Source: an uncultured Propionibacteriaceae bacterium
GTDB taxonomy: Bacteria; Actinomycetota; Actinomycetes; Propionibacteriales; Propionibacteriaceae
Assembly (NCBI GenBank): GCA_937926975.1
Contig: CALBCJ010000003.1
Coordinates: 1 to 64,000, forward strand
Direction of reading: 5' to 3'
Length of the DNA stretch: 64,000 nucleotides
The translations under genes and the position numbers were made by a program. The notes under the pieces were generated by a model. That model was not told the DNA's origin. It ran no database searches and saw nothing but the letters and a program-made list of their open reading frames with translations. This document shows, piece after piece, positions 9,093 through 17,869 of this stretch (the stretch's first letter is position 1; each line of letters opens with the position of its first letter).

Positions 9093-10469
9093 TCACGAGC
9101 GGCGCTGGGGGCGCAGGTCCAGGGTCGCCAGGGCATCGTTCAGGGTCGAGACCTGTGCCAGGCGCATCCCCTTCGGCACCGTGACTGGTACCCCCGGCGC
9201 GGGCAGCGGGGTGACCGCGTCAGTGAAGCCGAGCCGGGCCGCCTCCGCCAGCCGGCGCTCCAGCCCCGGCACCCGGCGCAGGTCCCCGGCCAGGCCCACC
9301 TCGCCCAGCGCCACCACCCGGCCCGGGAAGCTCCGCCCGGCCGAGGCGGAGGCGATCGCCAGCGCCACCGCCAGGTCTGCGGTCGGGTCCCAGACCCGGG
9401 CCCCGCCGACCGTCGACACGTACACATCCTTCTCGTACAAGGGAATCTTGATGCTGTTCTGGAGCACAGCCACGATCATCACGGTCCGGCTCGGGTCCAT
9501 CCCGACCGTGGTCCGCCGGACGTTCGGGCTGAGGTTGCGGGCCACTAGCGCCTGCACCTCAGCCAGCAGCGGCCGGCGCCCCTCCATGGTCACCGTGACG
9601 CAGGTGCCGGGCATCGGCTCGTCGTGGCGGGTGGTGAACAGCCCGCTCGGGTCGGGCACCTCGACGATCCCGCAGTCGGCCATCTCGAAGCAGCCCACCT
9701 CGTCGGCCGGGCCGTACCGGTTCTTCGTGGCCCGCACCATCCGGAAGCCCGAGTGCCGGTCGCCCTCGAAGGCCAGCACCACGTCGACCAGGTGCTCCAG
9801 CAGCCGGGGCCCGGCGATCGCGCCGTCCTTGGTGACGTGCCCGACGATCACCGTCGCCATGCCCCGCTGCTTCGCCACCCGGACCAGGGCCCCGGTCACC
9901 TCCCGGACCTGCGACACCCCGCCCACCGAGCCCTCCACCTCCCCGGCCCCGATGGTCTGCACCGAGTCGGCCACCAGCAGCGTCGGCTGGACCTGCTCGA
10001 TGTGGCCGAGCACCGTCCCCAGGTCGGTCTCGGCGGCCAGGTACAGCTCGTCGGCCAGGTTGTCGGTACGGGTGGCGCGCAGCCGTACCTGCTCGGCCGA
10101 CTCCTCCCCGGTCACGTACAGGACCCGCCGGCCGGCCTTGGCCCAGCGGGCCGCGACCTCCAGCAGCAGGGTCGACTTGCCGACTCCCGGCTCCCCGGCC
10201 AGCAGCGCCACCGCCCCCGGCACCAGGCCACCGCCGAGCACCCGGTCCAGCTCGCCGACCCCGGTCAGCTCCCGCTGGGAGGCGGCCTCACTGACCTCAC
10301 CGATCGGCACCGCCTGGTGAGCCGGGGCCGCTGCAGGCACCTCCTGCTTCCGCGGGGCGCCCACCTCGGTCACGCTGCCCCAGGCCTGGCACTCGCCGCA
10401 CCGGCCCACCCAGCGCACTGCCGTCCAGCCGCACTCAGTGCAGCGGTACCTCGGTCCTTGCCTCGCCAT
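9093..10469 (-). CDS. radA: DNA repair protein RadA
   Basis: 458 residues. It has an N-terminal C4 zinc finger (YRCTECGW...GRCGECQAWG), Walker A GEPGVGKST, the RadA-specific KNRYG motif, and a C-terminal Lon-protease-like domain (GGARVWDPTADLAVALAIAS) without catalytic residues. RadA is a RecA-like hexameric helicase that helps branch migration in homologous recombination. Start ATG 10469. It is upstream of disA on the same strand; RadA is known in Bacillus to restrain DisA, so the pairing is functional as well as positional. Confidence 0.96.
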   Translation of the reverse strand: MARQGPRYRCTECGWTAVRWVGRCGECQAWGSVTEVGAPRKQEVPAAAPAHQAVPIGEVSEAASQRELTGVGELDRVLGGGLVPGAVALLAGEPGVGKSTLLLEVAARWAKAGRRVLYVTGEESAEQVRLRATRTDNLADELYLAAETDLGTVLGHIEQVQPTLLVADSVQTIGAGEVEGSVGGVSQVREVTGALVRVAKQRGMATVIVGHVTKDGAIAGPRLLEHLVDVVLAFEGDRHSGFRMVRATKNRYGPADEVGCFEMADCGIVEVPDPSGLFTTRHDEPMPGTCVTVTMEGRRPLLAEVQALVARNLSPNVRRTTVGMDPSRTVMIVAVLQNSIKIPLYEKDVYVSTVGGARVWDPTADLAVALAIASASAGRSFPGRVVALGEVGLAGDLRRVPGLERRLAEAARLGFTDAVTPLPAPGVPVTVPKGMRLAQVSTLNDALATLDLRPQRRS

Positions 10470-10534
10470 GGGATGACTGTGTCACCCAGCACTGACAGCT
10501 GCGACCCGTACGGGCCGCGCCGAGACCGGTCGGC

Positions 10535-11170
10535 TCAGATCCGGACCTCGCCCCGCTCGGTGAGGAAGGTCACCGAGTGCAGGCAGGGGTAGCCGCTGGG
10601 GGAGGTGAACTCAATCTCTACGTTGTCCAGGGCCCCCTCGACCGGGGTCCCGACCCAGTCCTCAACCCGCTGCTGGTTTCCGGCGATCTCCAGCTTCTGG
10701 AGCGTCACCGTTCCCTTGAGAGCGCTGGGGCGCAGCTCTTCGTCGCTGACCCAGGAGATGAAGTACGGCAGCTGCGGGTCGGCCATCAGCCCACGGACCC
10801 CGACCTGGCGCCACTCCAGGGCCCGCCCGTCGGGGAAGTGCCGCAGGCCCTTCACCGCGTCCCGCTCCAGCCGCTGCTCGTACACGGTCAGGTCGTCGAC
10901 CGAGATGACCCAGCCCAGCCAGCCGCCCCCCAGCTCGGAGCGCGCCCGGACCGCCTGCCCGTACGCTGCCTTCTCGGCCGCAGGGTGGTCGAGGACCTCG
11001 ACGACCTCCAGGTACCGGGCGTCGGTCAGTGAGATCAGACGCATCCGGGTACCGAACGTCGGGTGGATCCCTCCGTCGCGGGACTTGACGCCCAGAGCCT
11101 CCTCAAAGCGGCGAGTCTCAGCGTCGAGGCCGGACGGTCCGGCGGCGTACACGACGTGGTCCACATGCAT
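10535..11170 (-). CDS. VOC / glyoxalase-like domain protein
   Basis: 211 residues beginning MHVDHVVYAAGPSGLDAETRRFEEALG, the start of the Glyoxalase_3-like family (PF13468 type), with repeated beta-alpha-beta halves (FGTRMRLISLTDARYLEVVEV, GWLGWVISVDDL). Family members are mostly uncharacterised, and some bind a metal with His/Glu ligands. The N-terminal His4 and the Glu-rich strand could act as ligands. The substrate is unknown. It sits upstream of radA on the same strand with a 65-nt gap and is divergent from the next gene. Confidence 0.75.
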   Translation of the reverse strand: MHVDHVVYAAGPSGLDAETRRFEEALGVKSRDGGIHPTFGTRMRLISLTDARYLEVVEVLDHPAAEKAAYGQAVRARSELGGGWLGWVISVDDLTVYEQRLERDAVKGLRHFPDGRALEWRQVGVRGLMADPQLPYFISWVSDEELRPSALKGTVTLQKLEIAGNQQRVEDWVGTPVEGALDNVEIEFTSPSGYPCLHSVTFLTERGEVRI

Positions 11171-11322
11171 GCGCTCTATTCTTGTCTGCCCCGGCGGAGG
11201 TTGCGAAACCGGGTCCCGAATCCTCTCATCAACCCGCCCTTATGCCGGTTTGACAAGGGAGGATGAGAGTGGGACGGGGTGGGCGCCGCTCATCGGCGGG
11301 CAGCCTCTGCGGGAGGGGTCGA

Positions 11323-11328
11323 TACTCT
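11323..11328 (+). promoter_or_regulatory. -10 hexamer TACTCT
   Basis: Six bases before the GTG at 11335. This spacing is why that GTG is chosen as the start over in-frame codons further upstream. Confidence 0.55.
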
Positions 11329-11334
11329 GTGCGG

Positions 11335-12192
11335 GTGACAGACCTCCTCCAGTCCACCGGTCCCGCCGCTGCCTCGGCAGCCCCCGGTGCCAGCCCGGTG
11401 AAGGTGCTCTTGAGCACGTCCTCTGTCTACCCCGAGACCACCGCCAGCGGCTTTGAGCTCGCAGCGGCCCTGGGCTACGACGGGATCGAGGTGATGGTGG
11501 GGATCGACCCCGTGGCCGCCGACATGGACGCCGTCGAGAAGCTCCGCGACTACCACGCGGTGCCGGTGCACGCGATCCACGCGCCCTGCCTGCTGGTGAC
11601 CCAGAGCACCTGGGGAGACGACCCGTGGGAGAAGCTGGCCCGGTCGGCCGAGCTGGCCCACCGGGTGGACGCCGACACCGTGGTGGTGCACCCGCCGTTC
11701 CGCTGGCAGGGCTCGTACGCCAGCGGCTTCGAGGCCGGGATCCGGCGGCTCAACGCCGACACCGGGGTCCGGTTCTGCGTCGAGAACATGTACCCGTGGC
11801 GGACCCCGGTCCGCAGCTTCAAGGCGTACCTGCCGGGCTGGGACCCTAGTGACCTCGACTACGAGTGGCTCACCCTCGACCTGTCCCACGCCTCGACCGC
11901 CAAGGTCAGCTCGCTCGACCTGGCCCGGTCCTGGGGGCCGCGGCTGGCTCATGTCCACCTGACCGACGGCTCCGGTTCTGTGATGGACGAGCACCTGCTG
12001 CCCGGGTACGGCGACCAGCAGGCCGACCTGGTGCTGAAGCACCTGGTGGACACAGGTTTCACCGGGCACGTGGCGGTGGAGGTCAACACTCGCTCGATTG
12101 GTTCCCGGGGCGCCCGGGAGCGGGCCCTGGCCGAGGCGCTGGAGTTCACCCGGACCCACCTGGGCGCTGCCGCCTCCACCGTACGGGCCTGA
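11335..12192 (+). CDS. Sugar phosphate isomerase/epimerase-type TIM barrel protein
   Basis: 285 residues from GTG 11335 (VTDLLQSTG). It has AP-endonuclease-2 superfamily features: AAALGYDGIEVMV, HAIHAPCLLVTQ, TVVVHPPFRWQG, FCVENMYPW, LTLDLSHAS, HVHLTDGSG and VAVEVNTRS. His and Glu at the barrel mouth normally bind a divalent metal. These proteins isomerise sugars or cleave at abasic sites; nothing here decides the substrate. It is transcribed from a leaderless-type promoter and followed 63 nt later by the CPBP protease gene. Confidence 0.82.
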   Translation: MTDLLQSTGPAAASAAPGASPVKVLLSTSSVYPETTASGFELAAALGYDGIEVMVGIDPVAADMDAVEKLRDYHAVPVHAIHAPCLLVTQSTWGDDPWEKLARSAELAHRVDADTVVVHPPFRWQGSYASGFEAGIRRLNADTGVRFCVENMYPWRTPVRSFKAYLPGWDPSDLDYEWLTLDLSHASTAKVSSLDLARSWGPRLAHVHLTDGSGSVMDEHLLPGYGDQQADLVLKHLVDTGFTGHVAVEVNTRSIGSRGARERALAEALEFTRTHLGAAASTVRA

Positions 12193-12243
12193 GCGCGACC
12201 CCGCCGCCCGCTCCGGTTCCGTGCCGGCACCAGGCCTGGACCC

Positions 12244-12249
12244 TAGACT
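12244..12249 (+). promoter_or_regulatory. -10 hexamer TAGACT
   Basis: Six bases before the GTG at 12256. Confidence 0.55.
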
Positions 12250-12255
12250 CCGGCC

Positions 12256-13008
12256 GTGGAGCAGAAGACCCGCTACGGGCTGGAGGTCTGGATCGTCCTC
12301 TTCCTGGGGCTGGGCCGCTCGGCGGTCTACTCGCTGCTGTCGATCGTGGAGCGGCTGACCCGCCCCGACCAGCCGCTGGCCCAGCAGACCACCCAGCTCA
12401 ACACCTCCACGGTCCCGGACCGGCCCTGGCTGGACCTGTCGTACCAGCTCGCCGGGATGCTCTTCCCGCTGGTCCAGGTGCTGCTGGTGCTGTACCTGGT
12501 GCACCTGTCGCACCAGCAGGCTCGGCGGCTGCTGGGCCTCGACCTGCGCTGTCCGGCGCGCGACCTCGGGTACGGCCTCGGGCTCGCCGACGGGATCGGG
12601 GTCCCCGGCCTCGGCTTCTACCTGGCCGCGCGGGAGCTCGGCGTCAACACCCGGGTTGAGCCGGCGAACCTGGCCGAGCACTGGTGGACGGTGCCGGTGC
12701 TGGTCGGGCTGGCGGTGATGAACGGCCTGGTGGAAGAGGTGATCGTGCTCGGCTACCTGCTGCTGCGGCTGCAGGAGCGCGGCTGGGCCTGGTGGGCGGT
12801 CGTGGTCACGTCGGCCCTGGTCCGCGGCTCGTACCACCTCTACCAGGGCTTCGGCGGCTTCGCCGGCAACATCATCATGGGCGTGGTCTTCGCCCTGGCC
12901 TACCGCCGGCTGGGCCGGGTGATGCCGTTCGTGGTGGCGCACGCCCTGATCGACATCGTCGCCTTCGTCGGGTACGCGCTGGCCAGGCCGTACCTGACCT
13001 GGCTCTGA
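12256..13008 (+). CDS. CPBP-family intramembrane glutamic endopeptidase
   Basis: 250 residues from GTG 12256, about seven hydrophobic segments. The Abi/CPBP signature is present: GLVEEVIVLGYLLLRLQ with the adjacent catalytic Glu pair, a following SALVRGSYHLYQGFGGF (His) and VVAHALIDIVAF (His/Asp). The family includes type II CAAX-like proteases and bacteriocin-immunity proteins working inside the membrane. No bacteriocin-like gene is adjacent, so a housekeeping proteolytic role is more likely than immunity. The substrate is unknown. Confidence 0.88.
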   Translation: MEQKTRYGLEVWIVLFLGLGRSAVYSLLSIVERLTRPDQPLAQQTTQLNTSTVPDRPWLDLSYQLAGMLFPLVQVLLVLYLVHLSHQQARRLLGLDLRCPARDLGYGLGLADGIGVPGLGFYLAARELGVNTRVEPANLAEHWWTVPVLVGLAVMNGLVEEVIVLGYLLLRLQERGWAWWAVVVTSALVRGSYHLYQGFGGFAGNIIMGVVFALAYRRLGRVMPFVVAHALIDIVAFVGYALARPYLTWL

Positions 13009-13071
13009 GCCGGGGCCGGGCGCCGGACCCAGGTGCTGAGAAACCCCGAGCCGGTTCCGGGACCCCGGCGA

Positions 13072-13077
13072 TAGTCT
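13072..13077 (+). promoter_or_regulatory. -10 hexamer TAGTCT of asd-proC
   Basis: Seven bases before the ATG at 13085. Confidence 0.55.
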
Positions 13078-13084
13078 GTCCGCC

Positions 13085-14107
13085 ATGCGTGTCGGAGTCT
13101 TTGGGGCCACAGGTCAGGTCGGCGGCGTGATGCTCACCCTGCTGCAGGAGCGGGCCTTCCCGTACGACGACCTGCGGCTGTTCGCCTCGGCCCGCTCGGC
13201 CGGGCGCCAGATCGAGGTCGGTGGAACCAGCCAGGTCGTAGAGGACACCGCGACGGCCGACTTCTCCGGGATTGACATCGCGATCTTCTCCGCCGGAGCC
13301 ACCATGAGCAGGCAGTACGCCCCGAAGGTCGCCGCCGCCGGGGCCGTCGTGGTCGACAACTCCTCTGCCTGGCGGACCGATCCCGAGGTCCCGCTGGTGG
13401 TCAGCGAGGTCAACCCGCAGGATGCGGTGAACCGGCCGAAGGGGATCATCGCCAACCCGAACTGCACCACGATGGCCGCGATGCCGGTGCTGAAGCCGCT
13501 GCACGACGAGGCCACCCTGTCGCGGCTGGTGGTCGCCACGTACCAGGCGGTCTCGGGCTCCGGGGCCGCCGCGGTGAGCGCCCTGGCTGACCAGGTCGCG
13601 GCCGCCGGGGACGCCCGGGCGCTGGCGCTCGACGGGACGGCGGTAGCGGCCGGTGACCCGGCACCGTACCTGCTGCCGATCGCGTACAACGTGGTTGCGG
13701 TCGCCGGCTCGCTGGTCGACGACGGCAGCCTGGAGACCAACGAGGAGCAGAAGCTGCGCCACGAGTCCCGCAAGATCCTTCACATCCCCGACCTGCCGGT
13801 GGCCGGCACCTGTGTGCGGGTGCCGGTGTTCAGCGGACACTCGCTCGCCGTGCACGCCGAGTTCGACCGTCCGCTCAGCCCGGAGCGGGCCACCGAGCTG
13901 CTCGCGACCGCGCCCGGGGTGGAGCTGGCCGAGATCCCGAACCCGCGCGACGCGGCGGGGCGCGACCCGTCGTACGTGGGCCGGATCCGGGTCGACCAGT
14001 CGGTTCCCGGTGGCCGCGGCCTGGTGATGTTCATCAGCTGCGACAACCTGCGCAAGGGGGCCGCGCTGAACGCGGTCCAGATCGCTGAGCTGGTCGCCCG
14101 CGGATGA
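13085..14107 (+). CDS. asd: Aspartate-semialdehyde dehydrogenase
   Basis: 340 residues. The NADP-binding start is MRVGVFGATGQVGGVML. The catalytic cysteine lies in NPNCTTMAAMPVLKPLH and the acid-base histidine in GHSLAVHAEFD. It converts aspartyl-4-phosphate to aspartate semialdehyde for threonine, methionine, lysine and diaminopimelate. Length is standard. Its stop overlaps the proC start (ATGA at 14104-14107), so the two are co-translated. Lysine-pathway aspartokinase is not adjacent. Confidence 0.96.
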   Translation: MRVGVFGATGQVGGVMLTLLQERAFPYDDLRLFASARSAGRQIEVGGTSQVVEDTATADFSGIDIAIFSAGATMSRQYAPKVAAAGAVVVDNSSAWRTDPEVPLVVSEVNPQDAVNRPKGIIANPNCTTMAAMPVLKPLHDEATLSRLVVATYQAVSGSGAAAVSALADQVAAAGDARALALDGTAVAAGDPAPYLLPIAYNVVAVAGSLVDDGSLETNEEQKLRHESRKILHIPDLPVAGTCVRVPVFSGHSLAVHAEFDRPLSPERATELLATAPGVELAEIPNPRDAAGRDPSYVGRIRVDQSVPGGRGLVMFISCDNLRKGAALNAVQIAELVARG

Positions 14108-14910
14108 CGTGCGCGCTGCTCGGCGCCGGGGTGATGGGGGAGATCATCCTGGCGGGGCTGCTGCGCTCCGGCACCAGCCCGAGCGAGGTGGTCGTCGCCG
14201 AGCGCCGCCCAGACCGGCAGGCCGAGATCCAGCAGCGGTACGGGGTGCAGGTCGTCGACAGCACCGAGGCGGTCCGCGGGGCCGAGACCGTGGTCCTGGT
14301 CGTCAAGCCGCAGGACCTGCCCGGGGTGCTCGACGAGGTCGGGCCTGCCCTAGCCCCCGGCGCGCTGGTGGTGTCGGTGGCCGCCGGCGTCGAGACCGAG
14401 GTGGTCGAGAGCCACCTGTCCGGCCAGCCGGTGGTCCGGGTGATGCCGAACACCCCGGCCGCGGTCGGTGAGGGGATGGTCGCGATCAGCCCCGGCGCCC
14501 ACGCCGGCCCCGAGCACCTGGAGCGGGCCCAGCAGGTCTTCTCCGCCGTCGGGCGGGTGGTGCAGGTCCCGGAGCGCTACCAGGACGCGGTCACCGCGAT
14601 CAGCGGATCCGGCCCGGCGTACCTGATGCTCGTGGTGGAGGCGATGACCGACGCCGGGGTGCTGCTCGGGCTGCCCCGCCAGACGGCCACCGAGCTCAGC
14701 GTGCAGACCCTGTACGGGTCGGCGGCGCTGCTGCGCGAGACCGGGGAGCACCCCACGGTGCTGCGTGAGAGCGTGACCTCCCCAGCCGGCACTACCGCGG
14801 CCGCGCTGCGCCGCCTGGAGGAGTACCGGGTGAGGGCGGCCTTCATCTCCGCGGCCGAGGCGGCCCGCGACCGCAGCCAGCAGCTGGCGCAGCAGGCCCG
14901 GCAGCGCTAG
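14104..14910 (+). CDS. proC: Pyrroline-5-carboxylate reductase
   Basis: 268 residues. It has the N-terminal Rossmann motif CALLGAGVMGEIILAGLL, VVLVVKPQDL, VVRVMPNTPAAVGEGM and the C-terminal dimerisation/catalytic segment (AISGSGPAYLMLVVEAM, ESVTSPAGTTAAALRRLEE). It makes proline from pyrroline-5-carboxylate with NAD(P)H, the last step of proline synthesis. Coupled to asd by a 4-nt overlap. In mycobacteria proC precedes a BldC-like gene and bS22; here bS22 follows directly. Confidence 0.96.
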   Translation: MTCALLGAGVMGEIILAGLLRSGTSPSEVVVAERRPDRQAEIQQRYGVQVVDSTEAVRGAETVVLVVKPQDLPGVLDEVGPALAPGALVVSVAAGVETEVVESHLSGQPVVRVMPNTPAAVGEGMVAISPGAHAGPEHLERAQQVFSAVGRVVQVPERYQDAVTAISGSGPAYLMLVVEAMTDAGVLLGLPRQTATELSVQTLYGSAALLRETGEHPTVLRESVTSPAGTTAAALRRLEEYRVRAAFISAAEAARDRSQQLAQQARQR

Positions 14911-15066
14911 CTGTACCCGCTGGCCAGGTTCTCGACGAGCGACTGGCAGCACCAGCCCAGGACCGGTAGTCTGCTCCGGTTGGCGGTGGTGCCCCGTGCG
15001 TCCCCGCCGCGCCCATCCAGAAGCACTGTGGCTCGGCACCGTGCCGACCACGACGAAAGGTCATCC

Positions 15067-15168
15067 GTGGGTTCGGTCATCAAGAAGCGTCGCAAGCGCA
15101 TGGCGAAGAAGAAGCATCGCAAGCTGCTCAAGAGGACGCGGATCCAGCGTCGTCGCGCCGGCAAGTAG
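15067..15168 (+). CDS. Small ribosomal protein bS22 (AURKAIP1/COX24 domain)
   Basis: 33 residues from GTG 15067 with GAAAGG about 7 nt upstream. The peptide is almost all Lys/Arg (GSVIKKRRKRMAKKKH, ending RIQRRRAGK) and matches the actinobacterial bS22 peptide found in the mycobacterial 30S subunit. A TAGTCT -10 at 14967-14972 would give a leader of about 90 nt. Position after proC is the conserved one. It was often missed in annotation because of its size. Confidence 0.9.
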   Translation: MGSVIKKRRKRMAKKKHRKLLKRTRIQRRRAGK

Positions 15169-15529
15169 CCGGACAGGCGCCGCGGTGGCCAGTGCCGAGC
15201 CGACCCCCCCTATCCCCCCGGTCGCGAACCTGGCCCGAGTCGTGGCGCTGACCCGGGGCAGGCTGCTCACCTGTGCACGGAGGCCCTGTGGCCAGTGACC
15301 AGTGTGCGTGCTCCAGACCCGAGCCTGAGGGCGTGTGGTCGGTGCAGGCACTGGTCCCAGCCGCAGAGCGGCTCCACCGAGCAGGCACTGGCACCCTCCC
15401 CGGACGGCGGCTGGCACACGTACTGGTTTGTCGACCCGGTGCGGCTGCGAGGCGCCCTGACTTGACGCGGTGGCCGGTGCGAACAACGCTGGCCGCTAAC
15501 ACAGAAGAAGGGGAAGGGGAAGGGAGCCA
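15169..15529. other. Gene-free stretch before the CobA/HemD gene
   Basis: 361 bases without a coding region that I can support on either strand. Open frames here are short and run into the downstream gene out of phase. No clear terminator or riboswitch fold was recognised. It presumably contains the promoter for the gene starting at 15530. Confidence 0.4.
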
Positions 15530-17152
15530 GTGGTCGATTGTAGGGCCAGAGCGGCGACCGAGGGGCTCTTCGGGGCTGTGACGTACGTGGGGACCGGGCC
15601 GGGAGACCCGGACCTGCTCACACTGGCCGCCGTGAGCGCCATCCGGAACGCGGATGCCGTGCTCGCAGACAGTCGTGAGCTGCTGGAGCTGCTGCGGCAC
15701 CCGGCGGTGGGCTACGACGCCACCGGCCTGGTGACCAGCTTTGACGATGCCGACTTCGGCTCCTGGATGACGGCGCAGGAGAAGGCGGAGATCACCGTTG
15801 AGGCGGCCCGGGGTGGGCGGCGGGTGGTCCGGCTCATCGCCGGCGACCCCTTCCTCGACGGCGGCGTCAGCGCGGAGGCAGCCGCCTGTGTCCGGGCCGG
15901 GGCCTCCTTCGAGGTCGTCCCCGGGGTAGCGATGCTGACCACGGTCCCGGAGTACGTCGGGGTGGCGCTGGGAGACGCCGACGGGGTCCAGCTGGTCGTC
16001 GCCCGCGAGGGCTTCGACGACCCTCGGGCTCGGTTCTGGGGCTTCGCCGGGACCCTGGTGATCAGCTGCCCGGCCGGGCGGCTCGCCGACCTGAGCCGGG
16101 CCGCGCTCGACGCCGGGCGCGAGCGTCACGAGCCGGTGCTGGTCACGGTCGGCGGCGGCACCACCGAGCAGCGGACCTGGTCGACCACCGTCGACGAGAT
16201 CGCAGCCAGCCTGCCGGGGACCGCCGAGGACGCGCTGGTCCACGTGGTGATCGGCGCCGCGGCGGCACAGCCCCGCGACGAGCTGGACTGGTTCGAGACC
16301 AAGCCGCTGTTCGGCTGGAAGGTGCTCGTGCCGCGGACCAAGGACGTGGCGACCCCGATGACCTCACGGCTGCGCGGGTACGGAGCCCAGTGCCAGGAGG
16401 TGGCCACGATCTCGGTGGAGCGGCCGCGGACCCCGCACCAGATGGACAAGGCGGTCCGGGGCCTGGTCGAGGGCTGCTTCGAGTGGGTGGCCTTCACCTC
16501 AGGCAACGCCGTCCGCGGGGTGCGGGAGAAGTTCGAGGAGTACGGGCTGGACGCACGGGCCTTCTCCGGGCTGAAGGTGGCCGCGGCTGGGGCTGCTGCC
16601 GCTGACGCGCTCAAGGCCTGGGGCATCGAGCCGGACCTGGCGCCAGACGGTGAGTCCAGCGCCGCCCTGCTGGCCGAGTTCCCCGCGTACGACGCTGACC
16701 TCGACCCGATCAACCGGGTCCTGGTGCCCCGGGCCGACATCGCGACCGAGACCCTGACGGCCGGGCTGGTCCAGCTCGGCTGGGAGGTCGACGACGTCAC
16801 GGCGTACCGCACCGTACGGGCGGCGCCGCCGAGCCAAGCGATCCGGGAGGGGATCAAGGGCGGCACGTACGACGCGGTGGTGTTCTCCTCGTCGTCCACG
16901 GTGCGCAACTTCGTCGGGATCGCCGGCAAGCCGCACCAGACCACAATCGTGGCCGCGATCGGGCCAGCGACCGCGAAGTCCTGCCAGGAGCACGGGCTGC
17001 GGGTCGACGTGCTGGCCAACACCCCTAGTGGAGTCGGTCTGGCCGATGCCCTGGCGGAGTTCGCCGCCGAGCGGCGGCAGGACCTCCTGGACCAGGGGCA
17101 GAAAGTGCTGCGTCCGTCGCAGCGGACCCGGCGACGCCGTTCTGCGAGCTGA
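15530..17152 (+). CDS. Bifunctional uroporphyrinogen-III C-methyltransferase / synthase
   Basis: 540 residues from GTG 15530, with AAGGGAG 3-4 nt upstream. Residues about 15-250 are the tetrapyrrole methylase fold: VTYVGTGPGDPDLLTL, LIAGDPFLDGG, VVPGVAMLTTVPE and VLVTVGGGTTEQRTW. Residues about 265-510 are uroporphyrinogen-III synthase (HemD): VLVPRTKD, WVAFTSGNAVRGV, RVLVPRADIATETL and VVFSSSSTVRNFVG. The fusion (CobA-HemD) is usual in actinobacteria. It feeds haem and B12/sirohaem branches, which fits a host with a B12-dependent mutase and bluB. The tail is basic. Confidence 0.92.
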   Translation: MVDCRARAATEGLFGAVTYVGTGPGDPDLLTLAAVSAIRNADAVLADSRELLELLRHPAVGYDATGLVTSFDDADFGSWMTAQEKAEITVEAARGGRRVVRLIAGDPFLDGGVSAEAAACVRAGASFEVVPGVAMLTTVPEYVGVALGDADGVQLVVAREGFDDPRARFWGFAGTLVISCPAGRLADLSRAALDAGRERHEPVLVTVGGGTTEQRTWSTTVDEIAASLPGTAEDALVHVVIGAAAAQPRDELDWFETKPLFGWKVLVPRTKDVATPMTSRLRGYGAQCQEVATISVERPRTPHQMDKAVRGLVEGCFEWVAFTSGNAVRGVREKFEEYGLDARAFSGLKVAAAGAAAADALKAWGIEPDLAPDGESSAALLAEFPAYDADLDPINRVLVPRADIATETLTAGLVQLGWEVDDVTAYRTVRAAPPSQAIREGIKGGTYDAVVFSSSSTVRNFVGIAGKPHQTTIVAAIGPATAKSCQEHGLRVDVLANTPSGVGLADALAEFAAERRQDLLDQGQKVLRPSQRTRRRRSAS

Positions 17153-17204
17153 GGCGGCGGCTCTGCCAGGCCGGGTATCCTGACGCGGACACCAGGGAGG
17201 GTCT

Positions 17205-17855
17205 GTGGAGCCGACGATCGTGCACCTGCTGCGTCACGGGCAGGTGGAGAACCCCAACCGGGTGCTGTACGGGCGCCTGCCCGGCTACCACCTCTCGGAG
17301 CTGGGCCGCCGGATGGCGGACCGGGTCGCCGAGGACCTGGCCGGTACTGCGCTGACCCACCTGCGCTGCTCCCCGCTGGAGCGGGCCCAGGAGACGATGG
17401 CCCCGGTCGCGGCCCGGCACCCGGGGCTGGAGGTGGTGACTGACGAGCGGGTGATCGAGGCCGACAACGTCTTCGCTGGCAGCGTCTTCGCCGGCAGCTA
17501 CCGGGCGCTGCTCGACCCGCGCCGCTGGTGGCACCTGCGCAACCCGCTGGTCCCGAGCTGGGGTGAGCCGTACCGGGAGATTGTGGCCCGGATGCTGCCC
17601 GCCGTGCTGGACGCCGCCGACGCCGCCGGTGAGGGTGGGCAGGCCCTGGTCGTCTCGCACCAGCTGCCGATCTGGACCGTCCGCTCGTACGCGGAGGGCC
17701 GCCGCCTGGCGCACGACCCGCGCCGACGCCAGTGCACCCTGGCCAGCATCACCTCGCTGCACGTGCTGAACGGGCAGGTGGTCCAGGTCGACTACCGCGA
17801 GCCCTGCCAGGACCTGCTGCCTCAGAAGACCACAAAGTTCGTCGCCGGGAGCTGA
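17205..17855 (+). CDS. Histidine phosphatase (phosphoglycerate-mutase-like)
   Basis: 216 residues from GTG 17205, ribosome site GGGAGG. The RHG motif is HLLRHGQVENPNRVLYGR, with CSPLERAQETM and the second histidine in VVSHQLPIW. It belongs to the phosphoglycerate mutase superfamily branch that lies beside cytochrome c biogenesis genes in mycobacteria (Rv0525 type); the substrate is unknown. The ccdA gene starts 14 nt after its stop, so they form an operon. The thioredoxin-like gene that usually lies between the two is absent. Confidence 0.88.
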   Translation: MEPTIVHLLRHGQVENPNRVLYGRLPGYHLSELGRRMADRVAEDLAGTALTHLRCSPLERAQETMAPVAARHPGLEVVTDERVIEADNVFAGSVFAGSYRALLDPRRWWHLRNPLVPSWGEPYREIVARMLPAVLDAADAAGEGGQALVVSHQLPIWTVRSYAEGRRLAHDPRRRQCTLASITSLHVLNGQVVQVDYREPCQDLLPQKTTKFVAGS

Positions 17856-17869
17856 GCCAGGGAGGCTGC

